A DNA stretch of 64,000 nt from Sphingobacterium yanglingense (GTDB taxonomy: Bacteria > Bacteroidota > Bacteroidia > Sphingobacteriales > Sphingobacteriaceae): NCBI RefSeq assembly GCF_004363245.1, contig NZ_SNYV01000016.1, positions 62,001 through 126,000 on the forward strand, in the 5' to 3' direction. Shown here one piece after another: positions 33,743 to 43,744 of the stretch. The position numbers were made by a program, and so were the translations under genes. The notes beneath the pieces were generated by a model, which saw only the letters and a program-made list of their open reading frames with translations, searched no databases and was not told where the DNA came from. The number at the start of each line of letters is the position of its first letter. Position 1 is the first letter of the stretch.

Positions 33743-36004
33743 ATGATAACCAAAACCTCTAAAGCTTACTTTTCCGCAGCCTTTATTCTATTAGGTCTTG
33801 GAACCAGTAATGCGCAACAAGTAGATTACACACAATATGTAGATCCGCACATCGGCTCTGCGGAACATGGGCATGTTTTTGTAGGCGCCAATGTACCTTC
33901 TGGCGCTGTGCAACTCGGGCCAAGCCAGATCGCCCAAACCTGGGACAAATTCAATGGCTGGGACTGGTGCAGTGGTTACAATTACAAGAGCGAAGATATT
34001 TTAGGCTTCACCCATACACACCTCAGCGGCACAGGAATCGGTGACCTCAACGACCTATTGATATTACCGGCCACAGGCAAACACCACCTGTCTCCTGCTC
34101 CCTTCGGGAAGATGGATCAAGGCTATGGCTCCACGATAAGCAAAGCCAATGAAACAGTGCGCCCAGGTTATTACAAGGTATTACTGGAAGACTACGGTAT
34201 ACTCGCTGAAATGACGAGTTCAGAGCGTGTGGGTTACCATCGTTATACTTTTCAAAACAAAAACACACCACACCTGTTAATCGATCTCGGATTTCAGATG
34301 AACTGGGACAAAGCGACAGACACCTACCTTAAACTAGTAGACGAATACACCTTGGTGGGATATCGGTTTTCTAAAGGTTGGGCGGATGACCAGAAGGTTT
34401 ATTTTGCCATCAAGTCGTCTACCTCCTTAAAAAACACCCAGTTTTACAATGGCAACAAGAAGGTAAATGAATACCTCGTAGCCAAAGGCGCACACATCAA
34501 AGCCATTATCGACATCGACGCAGGAAAACCTGTAGAACTGAAGGTCGGGCTATCTCCAGTAAGTGTTGAAAATGCTTTAGACAATATACAACGTGAAATA
34601 CCCGGTTGGAGCTTCGATCAGGCTAAATCCAATGCAACTAGAAAATGGAATGAGACGCTAGGGAAAATCGACTATGAGGCAGACCCAAGATCAAAAACGA
34701 TCTTCTACACCGCATTATATCACTCCTATTTTGCACCAACGATTTTCAACGATGCCAACGGTGACTATATGGGTACCGACAAACAGGTGCATCGCCAAGA
34801 AAACTTTGAAAACTACACACTATTTTCACTTTGGGACACTTACCGAGGGCTACACCCCTTAATGACACTCTTGGAGGACAAAAAGAACAAAGACTACATC
34901 AAGACCATGCTCAAGATATACCAACAGCAGGGCAAGCTACCTGTATGGCATCTTTGGGGTAATGAAACCAACACTATGGTAGGACTCCCTGCCATCCCTG
35001 TGATTGCCGATGCCCTATTGAAAGGCTTTATTGACCCAGCAGACCAGGAGCTCGCTTTTGAAGCGGTAAAAACCACAGCGATGGGATATGAAAATGGTCT
35101 TCGATTCGTACGTGATCTCAGCTATATCCCTATTGACAGTATGGATCACGAATCCGTTGCTTGGGCATTAGAGTATGCTATTGCCGATTTTGGAGCCTAT
35201 AAAATGGCCAAATACCTTAACAAGGATGAAGACGCAAGGTATTTTGAGCAGCGTTATAAGCTGTATGAAAAATACTTCGACAAGGAAGTGGGACACTTTG
35301 TGGGCCGTCATGCGAATGGTAATTTCAGACGTCCATTCGACCCGCTTATGGCCAAACATAGAGAAAACGATTACTGTGAAGGCAATGCTTGGCAATATAC
35401 CTGGCTTGTGCCTCACGATGTGAATGGACTGATGCAGTTATTCGGTGGCGAACAACAATTCGTAAACAAACTCGATGAGTTCATTCAACTTCCCGAGGTA
35501 CTGGACGATGCCTCTCCAGACATCTCAGGTATGGTCGGCCAATACGCACAGGGCAATGAACCCAACCATCACGTTCCTTATCTATATGCCTATGCTGGCC
35601 AACAGTGGAAAGGAGCAGCCCTAGTCCATAAAGCGATGACTAAATATTACACCGATCAGCCAAATGGTTTATGCGGAAATGATGACGCAGGACAAATGAG
35701 CGCCTGGTATGTGTTTTCATCGATGGGTATCTATCCTGCCAACCCTATGGACGGCAAATATGTATTCGGATCTCCGCTCATGAAGTCTGCGAAAATAGCA
35801 TTGGGTAATGGTAAAACATTCAAGATTGTGGCAAAAAATCAAAGTAAAGACAATATCTACATCCAACGGGCGATGTGGAACGGCAAAACCTATGACAAAA
35901 GCTACATCACCCACGATATGATTATGGCTGGTGGTGAATTAGAATTTGAAATGGGAGCAAAACCCAACAAAAAATTTGGACAAGCTTTAAGCAATCGGCC
36001 TTAG
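33743..36004 (+). CDS. Secreted GH92 family glycosidase (alpha-mannosidase)
   Basis: A 753-residue enzyme with a Sec signal peptide (about 1-25). It begins with the GH92 N-terminal block DPHIGSAEHGHVFVGANVP and continues with FTHTHLSGTGIGDLNDL, LSPVSVENAL, LYHSYFAPTIFNDANGDY, the (alpha/alpha)6-domain segment LFSLWDTYRGLHPLMTL, and the C-terminal GNEPNHHVPYLYAYAGQQWK and GNDDAGQMSAWYVFSSMGIY blocks. GH92 enzymes are calcium-dependent exo-alpha-mannosidases, mostly alpha-1,2 and also 1,3 or 1,4, acting on N-glycans or yeast mannan. No SusCD pair lies next to it. Regulation by the divergent LacI protein is likely. The exact linkage cannot be told from sequence alone. Confidence 0.94.
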   Translation: MITKTSKAYFSAAFILLGLGTSNAQQVDYTQYVDPHIGSAEHGHVFVGANVPSGAVQLGPSQIAQTWDKFNGWDWCSGYNYKSEDILGFTHTHLSGTGIGDLNDLLILPATGKHHLSPAPFGKMDQGYGSTISKANETVRPGYYKVLLEDYGILAEMTSSERVGYHRYTFQNKNTPHLLIDLGFQMNWDKATDTYLKLVDEYTLVGYRFSKGWADDQKVYFAIKSSTSLKNTQFYNGNKKVNEYLVAKGAHIKAIIDIDAGKPVELKVGLSPVSVENALDNIQREIPGWSFDQAKSNATRKWNETLGKIDYEADPRSKTIFYTALYHSYFAPTIFNDANGDYMGTDKQVHRQENFENYTLFSLWDTYRGLHPLMTLLEDKKNKDYIKTMLKIYQQQGKLPVWHLWGNETNTMVGLPAIPVIADALLKGFIDPADQELAFEAVKTTAMGYENGLRFVRDLSYIPIDSMDHESVAWALEYAIADFGAYKMAKYLNKDEDARYFEQRYKLYEKYFDKEVGHFVGRHANGNFRRPFDPLMAKHRENDYCEGNAWQYTWLVPHDVNGLMQLFGGEQQFVNKLDEFIQLPEVLDDASPDISGMVGQYAQGNEPNHHVPYLYAYAGQQWKGAALVHKAMTKYYTDQPNGLCGNDDAGQMSAWYVFSSMGIYPANPMDGKYVFGSPLMKSAKIALGNGKTFKIVAKNQSKDNIYIQRAMWNGKTYDKSYITHDMIMAGGELEFEMGAKPNKKFGQALSNRP

Positions 36005-36022
36005 GCAGCAGGCTTTAAGCAG

Positions 36023-36058
36023 TATGCCGTAGGCTATAGTCATATAGCCTACGGCATA
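36023..36058. repeat. Palindromic element downstream of the GH92 gene
   Basis: A perfect 16-bp stem (36023-36038 and 36043-36058) with a 4-nt loop and no T tract. Its core CATATAGCCTA at 36041-36051 is also found in a smaller hairpin at 48469-48489. Confidence 0.6.
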
Positions 36059-36135
36059 TAACATATGGCTAACAACTGTCAAAATAACAAAGGCACAGAT
36101 ATTGCAATTAACTTTCCAAAGAAAGGAATTATTAC

Positions 36136-36456
36136 ATGAAAGATTTAGGAAACATTAGCATTCAGGATATCAACCAAAATGACGGTGTTGACTTCTATGC
36201 AAGTTTTAGAGAGAAATTAATGGATGTAGAACAATTTCCTACATTGTATACATTTAAGTTCATTGTACCCGCTACAGCAGACAATAAACAGGCTATAGAG
36301 GCTATTTTTGAACACCCAAGCACAAAGATCCAGATAAAGGATTCAAAAACGGGAAAATACAACTCCCTCACCGTTGAAACCTTTGTAAATAGTGCCGATG
36401 GCGTGATCGCATACTATAAAAAAGTATCATCAATTGAAAAAGTCATTATGTTATAA
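36136..36456 (+). CDS. DUF493 family protein (YbeD-like)
   Basis: A 106-residue cytoplasmic protein with an ACT-like alpha/beta fold. Its KLMDVEQFPTLYTFKFIVPA block, the central AIEAIFEHPSTKIQIKDSKTG segment and the final VIAYYKKVSSIEKVIML strand fit DUF493/YbeD. E. coli YbeD has no settled function, although it is often encoded near lipoate genes. Here it stands alone between the GH92 gene and a convergent operon, with a terminator after it. A purine-rich AAAGGAA stretch lies about 10 nt before the ATG. Confidence 0.85.
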   Translation: MKDLGNISIQDINQNDGVDFYASFREKLMDVEQFPTLYTFKFIVPATADNKQAIEAIFEHPSTKIQIKDSKTGKYNSLTVETFVNSADGVIAYYKKVSSIEKVIML

Positions 36457-36458
36457 AA

Positions 36459-36487
36459 AAAAGAGCTGTCATTCTGACAGCTCTTTT
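36459..36487. terminator. Bidirectional terminator between the DUF493 gene and the TIM-barrel gene
   Basis: A 12-bp perfect stem (36459-36470 and 36476-36487), loop ATTCT, with A-run and T-run ends, located between convergent genes. Confidence 0.88.
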
Positions 36488-36501
36488 GGGTTACCATCTA
36501 T

Positions 36502-37413
36502 TTAATAGAGACTCACAATCTTGTTCATTTGGTCTGCCACTTTTTCCAAATAGCCTTTATCCCCTCCACCAAGTTCGCTTGTAATCCATCCCCCCTTATA
36601 TCCGACATCCCGAACCATCTTCATTACCAATTTCCAATCAATATCTCCGGCTAACAACTCTACATTAAACCCTTTGCCCAGACCTTCGTTGTTCATCTTC
36701 TCCCTACTAAACTCTTTTGCATGAAGCTTAACTATACGCTGTCCTAGCACTTCAATCCAGTGCTCAGGCCATCCATAACGCAGTACGTTACCGATATCAA
36801 AGTACCACCCAATGAGGGGGTGGTCAATAGTATCTAAAAATGTTTTAGCTTCTAGAGGACTAAGAATAAAATTATTCCAAACATTCTCTATCCCTATTTT
36901 AACACCAGTTTTCTCTACATACGGAATCAGCTTACGTATGGAATCTAATGCATTATCATAAGCTTGTTTATAGGACACTTTATCATTAACGACGCCAGGA
37001 ACTACCAAAACTGTATCACCACCCAATTCTTTAGTCTCCTGCAATGATTTCGCTACGGAGTCAATTGTAAACTGTCGCACTGAAGGATTAGTATCAGACA
37101 GTGACTTTGCCCAATGATCTTTGTTAACAGTACTGGGAATTTCAATCCCGGTTTTATCTCTAGCATTAATTAATTCCTTAAAATCGAAATTATCAGGGCT
37201 ATTAATTTCTACGCCATCAAATCCAAGATCTTTAACCAACTTAAATTTATCCAATAGAGACAACTCTTCTTTAATCATATAATAACTCACGCCCTTCTTC
37301 AAGCGATTGTTAGATAATGTCCCTAATGAAAAAGGTGTAGCACCAACAGATGAGTTGACAATTGCTCCCCCGATCAGTAAAGACGATGATCTTATAAAAT
37401 CCTTTCTATCCAT
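36502..37413 (-). CDS. Exported sugar phosphate isomerase/epimerase-like TIM-barrel protein
   Basis: A protein of about 303 residues. It starts with a signal sequence (RKDFIRSSSLLIGGAIVNSS) of a twin-arginine-like or Sec type, followed by an AP-endonuclease-2/xylose-isomerase-like TIM barrel: LVKDLGFDGVEINSP, GIENVWNNF, LIGWYFDIGNVLRYGWPE with metal-ligand candidates, VKLHAKEFSR and GWITSELGGGDKG. Such enzymes isomerise or epimerise sugars, ketosugars or cyclitols with a divalent metal. The frame opens at 37434, but the Met at 37413, 4 nt after the Gfo/Idh stop, fits best. Its partner is the adjacent oxidoreductase. Confidence 0.88.
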   Translation of the reverse strand: MDRKDFIRSSSLLIGGAIVNSSVGATPFSLGTLSNNRLKKGVSYYMIKEELSLLDKFKLVKDLGFDGVEINSPDNFDFKELINARDKTGIEIPSTVNKDHWAKSLSDTNPSVRQFTIDSVAKSLQETKELGGDTVLVVPGVVNDKVSYKQAYDNALDSIRKLIPYVEKTGVKIGIENVWNNFILSPLEAKTFLDTIDHPLIGWYFDIGNVLRYGWPEHWIEVLGQRIVKLHAKEFSREKMNNEGLGKGFNVELLAGDIDWKLVMKMVRDVGYKGGWITSELGGGDKGYLEKVADQMNKIVSLY

Positions 37414-37417
37414 GTCC

Positions 37418-38743
37418 TTAGAACTTAATATCAATACCAGGTACAGAAACTGGCAAACTATATTTCAAATCCCAGGACACTTCTGCAGGAAACAGTACCT
37501 GATTAGAGGCTAATGCTTCCGTGATAAGGACTCGCTGTCCTGTATATCCGGCCATTCGTCCTGCCAAAGCAACTAGATTAGATTTAAACATCCAAGCCCC
37601 ATCATGTTTTGGCTTATTGCTACGAATACCAGCAAACAGCTCATCATGCTCCTGCTGATACATACTTCTAGAACTGCTTTCCTTATAAGCGTCCTCATTT
37701 GTAAATTTGGTATCATCGGCATAGCTCCATGGATTGTTGCCGGTAATAGTATGTGCACCTGTCCTACAGTCCACTATACAACGGCCTTGATCACCAACTA
37801 ACTCTACAGCATACGAAGGCTCCGTTCCGTTTTGTTGTCTGCAAGAGAAAAAACTCTTTCTTCCCCCCTGATAATCATATATTACAGAAAAATGATCAAA
37901 AACATTTCCAAACTTTACATCAGTCCGTTTCTGCCGACCACCACTCGCTATCGCTGATACCGGCAATTCATCACCCAATGCCCATTGCATCATATCTAGA
38001 CTATGTATTGCCTGCTCGATTATATGATCCCCAGCCAACCAACTATAATAAAGCCAATTACGTAACTGATATTCAAAGTCCGACCATTTCGGCTGTCGCT
38101 CTTTATACCAAAGCTCCCCTGTATTATAAGAACTCTCTGCCGTTAATACCTTTCCAATCTGCCCTTCCAATACCCTATTAAACGTTTCTCTCTTGGGTTT
38201 ATGATAGCGCCAACAAAAGCCTGAAACCAGAGATAGATTTTTTGCCTTAGCTGTATCCGAAGCTGCCATTGCCCGACGCAAACCTGGTGCATCTACAGCA
38301 AAGGGCTTTTCACAAAAGATATGCTTTCCAGCAGATACAGAAGCCTCTAAATGTGCGGGACGGAAGCCAGGGGGAGCCGCCAATAATACGACATCAACAT
38401 CCTGTGCTAAAAGCTTCTGATAGGCATCAAGTCCAACGTACTTGTGCGTATCGGCAACTTGGACCTTATCACCAAAAGCTTTCTTCAGATTATTATAGGA
38501 ATCGCTCAAATGGTCTGAAAAAGCATCAGCCATGGCATAAAGTATAACATTAGGATCAGCATTAAGCGCTTCCATCGCCGCAGCTGTACCTCGCCCTCCA
38601 CATCCTATCAAACCAATTTTTAACGTTTTTGAATTTAAACGCCATGCAGGTGTAGAAGCCACCACATAATCACCCAATACAAGACCTGCTGCAGCTGTCA
38701 TTCCCGCTGTTTTTAAAAACTTCCTTCTTGAAAAACTCATCAT
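37418..38743 (-). CDS. Gfo/Idh/MocA family oxidoreductase with twin-arginine signal
   Basis: A 441-residue NAD(P)-dependent oxidoreductase. A Tat-type signal, SFSRRKFLKTAGMTAAAGLV, occupies about residues 3-35. The Rossmann domain has KIGLIGCGGRGTAAAMEAL, and the EKPFAVDAPGLRRAMAASD block carries the family EKP motif. The C-terminal part has WLAGDHIIEQAIHSLDMMQW with a catalytic-type His. Secreted members with bound cofactor act on glycosides, acetamido sugars or inositols. The start is one of two adjacent ATGs (38743 or 38740). It lies 64 nt after the susD gene. The substrate is unknown. Confidence 0.91.
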   Translation of the reverse strand: MMSFSRRKFLKTAGMTAAAGLVLGDYVVASTPAWRLNSKTLKIGLIGCGGRGTAAAMEALNADPNVILYAMADAFSDHLSDSYNNLKKAFGDKVQVADTHKYVGLDAYQKLLAQDVDVVLLAAPPGFRPAHLEASVSAGKHIFCEKPFAVDAPGLRRAMAASDTAKAKNLSLVSGFCWRYHKPKRETFNRVLEGQIGKVLTAESSYNTGELWYKERQPKWSDFEYQLRNWLYYSWLAGDHIIEQAIHSLDMMQWALGDELPVSAIASGGRQKRTDVKFGNVFDHFSVIYDYQGGRKSFFSCRQQNGTEPSYAVELVGDQGRCIVDCRTGAHTITGNNPWSYADDTKFTNEDAYKESSSRSMYQQEHDELFAGIRSNKPKHDGAWMFKSNLVALAGRMAGYTGQRVLITEALASNQVLFPAEVSWDLKYSLPVSVPGIDIKF

Positions 38744-38807
38744 AATTTTTGTTTAGAAATTCTACTTATTAATGTCTACTACCTTAACCTCCCATCTAGG
38801 GAGAAGT

Positions 38808-40322
38808 TTATGGATTTTGTTCTAACTTCGTATTGCGATTGATTTCAGCCTGCGGCACAAAGAAAACAACTCTTTTATCGGTAGGCTTGATTTCCTGATG
38901 CACATTTGTTGTGGGCGTATTGGACAAGGAATGGGTCCCAGGATAGTCACGGATTAACGACCTATTATTACGGAACAAATCATAAGCACGATGCCCTTCA
39001 AAAGCGAGTTCTAAAAAACGTTCTTCTAAAACAACATCCAGAATATCTTTGTTATCTTGAGTTATCTTTTGCTTCGTATAGAGCTCCGCTCCCTTTAATC
39101 CGGCCCTTTCCCGCAACTTATTAACATCAGCCAAAGACTCGTCTACATTTCCCTGCTTTGCATTCGCCTCCGCCCTTATTAAATAGAGTTCTGCCAAACG
39201 AATATATACTGGAGAGCTTAGATTCACCACATCCTCTTGAAAAGAATACTTGTTAACATAATACATCGGCACAACGGGAGTCAGCTTCTGATTATATTGC
39301 AAGACACCACCGACGGTATAGGGTACAACAAAAGAATTCCGTAAATCATGCGGGTACTTATTTAATAAATCATAATATTTGACGGAGGCATAAATTTCGG
39401 CCCAGCCCGTCACTCCTTGTCCAACCGGTTTGCCTGAAGCGTCTGCACTATTGTACATAGACCCTATTGAACTCATTCCACGGTCTTCCACTTTCGTATG
39501 TCGTATACCGAATATTGTTTCTCTATTATTCTCAGGTACCATACGGAAATAAGCCGCATAATCAGAACCTTGTAATAGTGTATATCGGGGAGAATTAAGA
39601 ACTAAAGTAGCATACTTTATAGCATTAATATTATCTTCCATATACAGATAGACACGAGCTAATAAAGCATACGCCACCTCTTTAGAAGCAAAGGAATTAC
39701 TCTTATTTTCGCTCATCAGATCTGCAGCCTTCAATAGATCAGAGATGATGAAACTATACACATCTTTAACTGAGCTCCGTACAATTACGTCTATCTCTTC
39801 GTCAGTCAAGTCATCTCGCAAGATAGGCACGCCTAGATTGGCTCCTTGTCCTTGCGTATATGGCCTACCAAAGATGCGAACCAAGTTAAAGTGCATTAAT
39901 GCCCTTAAAAATAAATTCTCTCCCTTCAACTGTAATAAGCTTGGAGAAGCATCATCTGGCACATAACCAATTACTTTATTGGCAGCGGCCACAACTTTAT
40001 AACTCTGCGCCCAGAAATTGGTACTATGATCCGAAGTATTAATATGAGTGTAACGGTAGGCTCTCGTCAAGTCATCACCAGATGCTTGCCCTTGAGCGAC
40101 TGCATCGCCAGGATATTCCATTAGAAAATGTCCGCTACGTACGTAAGCCGCATTTTTCAAAACAGCATATGTACCTATTGTAGCAGTTTCTACATCCGCG
40201 GCGTTTGCCAAAGCCGATTCCTCTTCTATAAACTCAGATGGTTGATGGTATTTTTCACAAGACTGTTGAAAAAAAGAAACTAAAACAACAAGACTGGTTA
40301 TATATATAATCGATTTCTTCAT
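38808..40322 (-). CDS. RagB/SusD family nutrient-binding outer membrane lipoprotein
   Basis: A 504-residue protein. A lipoprotein signal ends in FFQQSC near residue 22. SusD-type features include tetratricopeptide-like helices in the middle, LKGENLFLRALMHFNLVRIF near 130, and the C-terminal domain with PVYIRLAELYLIRAEANAKQ, INKLRERAGL-like and VLEERFLELAFEGHRAYDLF. SusD proteins cap their SusC partner and bind the glycan or other ligand at the cell surface. The partner susC gene ends 14 nt upstream. Confidence 0.95.
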   Translation of the reverse strand: MKKSIIYITSLVVLVSFFQQSCEKYHQPSEFIEEESALANAADVETATIGTYAVLKNAAYVRSGHFLMEYPGDAVAQGQASGDDLTRAYRYTHINTSDHSTNFWAQSYKVVAAANKVIGYVPDDASPSLLQLKGENLFLRALMHFNLVRIFGRPYTQGQGANLGVPILRDDLTDEEIDVIVRSSVKDVYSFIISDLLKAADLMSENKSNSFASKEVAYALLARVYLYMEDNINAIKYATLVLNSPRYTLLQGSDYAAYFRMVPENNRETIFGIRHTKVEDRGMSSIGSMYNSADASGKPVGQGVTGWAEIYASVKYYDLLNKYPHDLRNSFVVPYTVGGVLQYNQKLTPVVPMYYVNKYSFQEDVVNLSSPVYIRLAELYLIRAEANAKQGNVDESLADVNKLRERAGLKGAELYTKQKITQDNKDILDVVLEERFLELAFEGHRAYDLFRNNRSLIRDYPGTHSLSNTPTTNVHQEIKPTDKRVVFFVPQAEINRNTKLEQNP

Positions 40323-40336
40323 TTTCTTATGTTATA

Positions 40337-43300
40337 TTAAAATGTCAAATTCAAACCAAAAACGAAACGCTTCGAAATCGGATATTTAAAGCTCGATCGT
40401 CCAGAAGCCTGCTCAACCTGTGTCAGCGAAACCTCAGGGTCGGGTCCTGAGAAATTAGTTATTGTCCATAAATTATCTCCACTAACAAAAAGGTGCACTT
40501 TACTTATCCCTGTCCTTTTTAATGCAGTTTGTGGTATTGTATATCCTAGCTTTACATTTCGTAACCGGATATAACTACCATCCTCAAGAAAACGTGAGGA
40601 AGTCTGACTAGACTCCTTGTTTCCACCTACCACGGCTTTAGGATGTGTAGCGTTATCACCTTCCTTTACCCAACGTGTCCAATTAGCCCTAGGTACCATA
40701 GAGTTAAAAGCTTCGTACAAACCATCACTATCAAAATAAACACGCGTGTCGTTATATACATAGTTGCCAGATACGAAATTGAAAAAAGCTGATAAAGTAA
40801 AGTCTCCATAACGTAGCGTATTGTTCATTCCGCCAGAGAACTTCGGTGCAGCAGATTTCCCAGTAAACTGGCGCGAATCAGATGTCGCCGCTTCGCTGTA
40901 AACATTGGTCGTAGTAATAGTAGATAAGCCGTTGGCATTTTTTTCTACCCTTTCCCATAATGGATCTCCATTTTGGGGATCGACCCCCACCCAGATAGGG
41001 AGATTAAATTCATCCATATCGTGTCCGACCGCAATTGGCTGTCTCGCCCCTTGGTTAAACACGCTAGCCCCATCACTCAACTCCAGTACCTTATTCCTAT
41101 TGAATGACATATTGAAATTAGTTTCCCAATTGAATTTATCGCTAACAATATTCTGAGAAGTAATATTAAACTCAAGCCCACGATTCTGTACCGACCCCGC
41201 ATTTACCCATACATAGCTGTATCCTGTAGTTGCTGCCAAGGGTTTTCTATATAATAACTCACTAGCCTTTTTATCATAAACATCAACACTAACCTGCAAT
41301 CTATTCCATAATGTGAAATCAACACCCAAATTGGCGGATTTTATCTTTTCCCAGCTAAGATTCGGATTACCTTTTTGATATGGCGCAGCTCCTGGCAATC
41401 CCGAATAACTAGCTTCCTGTGTTATGCTGTACAATCCAAGAGCAGCGAAATTAGAAATACCATCTGCGTTACCCACGGTACCATAACTACCTCTTAACTT
41501 TGCATAGGTCAGCGTAGAATTTCCTTTCAAAAAATCTTCATTGGTTATATTCCACGAAGCTCCAAACTGATAGAAATTCGCAGTAGAATTATTCTTCCCA
41601 AATTTAGACGAGAACTCATTTACAAAAGACCCGACTAAAAAGTATTTGTTGTCGTAGTTATAGTCAGCCTGCATCAAGTACTTACGAAAAGAAACCTGTT
41701 CCTTAGATCCACTTGGACTTAATAAAACATTCGTCGCTACTGACATTACATCCCTGCCTGGTGGCAGACCTTTACCAGAAGTCTCAGACCAATCCGAAAT
41801 TGTGGTTTCTGCTTCCGCAACTCCCAAGACGACTAAATTATGCGCGTCAAAATTATCCGTATAACGAACCCGATTAGATGTCAGATAACGCTCAGAACTT
41901 GAGGTTCCATTGTAGAGTTCCCCTTCATTAGCTCCCCCTTGCTTCGTACGCCGATCAAAATAACGCGCAGTTTTACCATTATAGTGCTGTGCTCTATTAT
42001 AAGTCGAAAGCATAACTTTATTGCTCAGCTTATAATCCAAAATCAAGTCGCCGCTATAGGACATATCCTTGCCATTGTTGTAGTTATACTGTAAAGAATG
42101 TAAAAAATTCTCCCGTTCTCTTCCATACCAAACAGTCTCGAAACGACCGTCTACTGGACTGCCTGTCGAATCGAATGCTGGATCAAAAGGGAGGTTAGTA
42201 TAAGCATCATAAATGGTGTTGCTGTGTTCATAATCGTATTTTCCGACACTACCATTAATATAAACCCCTGCGGTCAGACGTTCGGAAAGCTTTGCGTTGA
42301 TATTATTTCTAAAATTGTAACCTGTGAGTCCGGTACTCTTCAAAGTGCCCGTTTCACGAAAAAAAACGCCAGAAGTATAAAACTGTACCTTTTCTCCTCC
42401 ACCCGAGGCAGATAGATTATGACTATTGACGTGCCCGTTACCAAATGCCAGTCCCCACCAGTCAGTATCATTGTCCAAGACAGAAGGAGCACGATTATAA
42501 AACTTAGTCTGATAATCATAAAGTTGTTGTGAATTCATTAATTTAAACTTTCCCATAGTTGGGTTTGTAAATCCAAACGAATTCTTCAGTTCAATCTCCG
42601 TTTTGCCAGGCTTCCCCTTTTTAGTATTAACAAGGATAACTCCATTTGCAGCACGCGACCCGTATAAACCAGTAGCCGCGACGTCCCGTAAAATAGTTAC
42701 TGACTCTACATCTGCAACATTATAATTCCCTCCAATGTTTCCATCAACAACAGTTAATGGTGCTGTGCTCGCAGTAATCGTTCCAGCCCCTCTTATCAAT
42801 ATGCTCGGCTTACCTGTTGGATCACCGGATGCAGAGGAAATAACAACACCAGGAGCCTTGCCTTGCAACATAGATGCTAGATCGTTTGAAGTTATATCCT
42901 TCAATTTTTCTTCATTCAATGTCGCTATAGCACTGGAAAGATAACGTACACGCTGAGTGGAATACCCTACTACAACAACCTCATCTAAATCACCTATACC
43001 GGCCTCTAAAACAACATTAATTATCGCCCTCCCATTAATCTCCACTTCTTGGGTAAGATACCCTACTGTAGAAAAAGAAAGCTTCTTCTGCGAACCGTTC
43101 ACCTGTATAGTGTATGAGCCATCATTTTTTGAAGCAGTCCCTTGAGAAGTACCCACGACAGAAATCGTAACACCTGTTAAAGGCTTTCCTTCGGAGTCTG
43201 TCACGACACCGCTAATTTCCTTTGTCTGCAGCGTCCTCTTCTCATCTATTACACCAGATATGCTACCACTATCATACTTCTTCGGTTTAATTAGAACAAT

Positions 43301-43636
43301 ATTTTCATCAATCTCGTAATCTAATTTCGGTACTTCTAGCACCGACTTCAAAACTGAAGCCAAATCCTTATTCCTCTCGTTAACCGAAACCCTAAGCTTA
43401 ACATCAACTAAAGAACTATTGTATAAGAAATCTACCCCTGATTGTTTTTGAATAGCATTAAAAACATGCTGTAGGGGAGCATTTGAAAAATTTAAAGAGA
43501 TTTTTTGTCCATAAGTCGAAGCGTTTACATGAACAAACAGCATCATTATAAAAAAAGCCGCTAGTTTCATTCTAAGTACGCATTTAATCATTAGGTTTTT
43601 CGAAAAACCTCGATTACTAGCATATAAATTGTACAT
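40337..43636 (-). CDS. SusC/RagA family TonB-linked outer membrane transporter with STN signalling domain
   Basis: About 1099 residues from the Met at 43636. Order: signal peptide (MKLAAFFIMMLFVHVNASTYG), STN domain (ISLNFSNAPLQHVFNAIQKQ and following 50 residues) for signalling to FecR, a carboxypeptidase-regulatory-like domain (ISGVVTDSEGKPLTGVTISV), a TonB box (DEVVVVGYSTQ), a plug with ASMLQGKAPGVVISSASGDP and RDVAATGLYGSRAANGVILV, and a 22-strand barrel ending in FGLNLTF. It imports the substrate captured by the SusD partner using TonB energy. The open frame reaches 43699, but the extra residues do not look like family sequence. Confidence 0.95.
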   Translation of the reverse strand: MYNLYASNRGFSKNLMIKCVLRMKLAAFFIMMLFVHVNASTYGQKISLNFSNAPLQHVFNAIQKQSGVDFLYNSSLVDVKLRVSVNERNKDLASVLKSVLEVPKLDYEIDENIVLIKPKKYDSGSISGVIDEKRTLQTKEISGVVTDSEGKPLTGVTISVVGTSQGTASKNDGSYTIQVNGSQKKLSFSTVGYLTQEVEINGRAIINVVLEAGIGDLDEVVVVGYSTQRVRYLSSAIATLNEEKLKDITSNDLASMLQGKAPGVVISSASGDPTGKPSILIRGAGTITASTAPLTVVDGNIGGNYNVADVESVTILRDVAATGLYGSRAANGVILVNTKKGKPGKTEIELKNSFGFTNPTMGKFKLMNSQQLYDYQTKFYNRAPSVLDNDTDWWGLAFGNGHVNSHNLSASGGGEKVQFYTSGVFFRETGTLKSTGLTGYNFRNNINAKLSERLTAGVYINGSVGKYDYEHSNTIYDAYTNLPFDPAFDSTGSPVDGRFETVWYGRERENFLHSLQYNYNNGKDMSYSGDLILDYKLSNKVMLSTYNRAQHYNGKTARYFDRRTKQGGANEGELYNGTSSSERYLTSNRVRYTDNFDAHNLVVLGVAEAETTISDWSETSGKGLPPGRDVMSVATNVLLSPSGSKEQVSFRKYLMQADYNYDNKYFLVGSFVNEFSSKFGKNNSTANFYQFGASWNITNEDFLKGNSTLTYAKLRGSYGTVGNADGISNFAALGLYSITQEASYSGLPGAAPYQKGNPNLSWEKIKSANLGVDFTLWNRLQVSVDVYDKKASELLYRKPLAATTGYSYVWVNAGSVQNRGLEFNITSQNIVSDKFNWETNFNMSFNRNKVLELSDGASVFNQGARQPIAVGHDMDEFNLPIWVGVDPQNGDPLWERVEKNANGLSTITTTNVYSEAATSDSRQFTGKSAAPKFSGGMNNTLRYGDFTLSAFFNFVSGNYVYNDTRVYFDSDGLYEAFNSMVPRANWTRWVKEGDNATHPKAVVGGNKESSQTSSRFLEDGSYIRLRNVKLGYTIPQTALKRTGISKVHLFVSGDNLWTITNFSGPDPEVSLTQVEQASGRSSFKYPISKRFVFGLNLTF

Positions 43637-43744
43637 TTGCAGTAGTTTGGTTGATACATAATTATAATTCGTCAAAACATATTGTCTATCGCTAAACATT
43701 AATTGGAAGTGTTGGTAGCACTTCCTTTTTTTACAAAAAGACTT

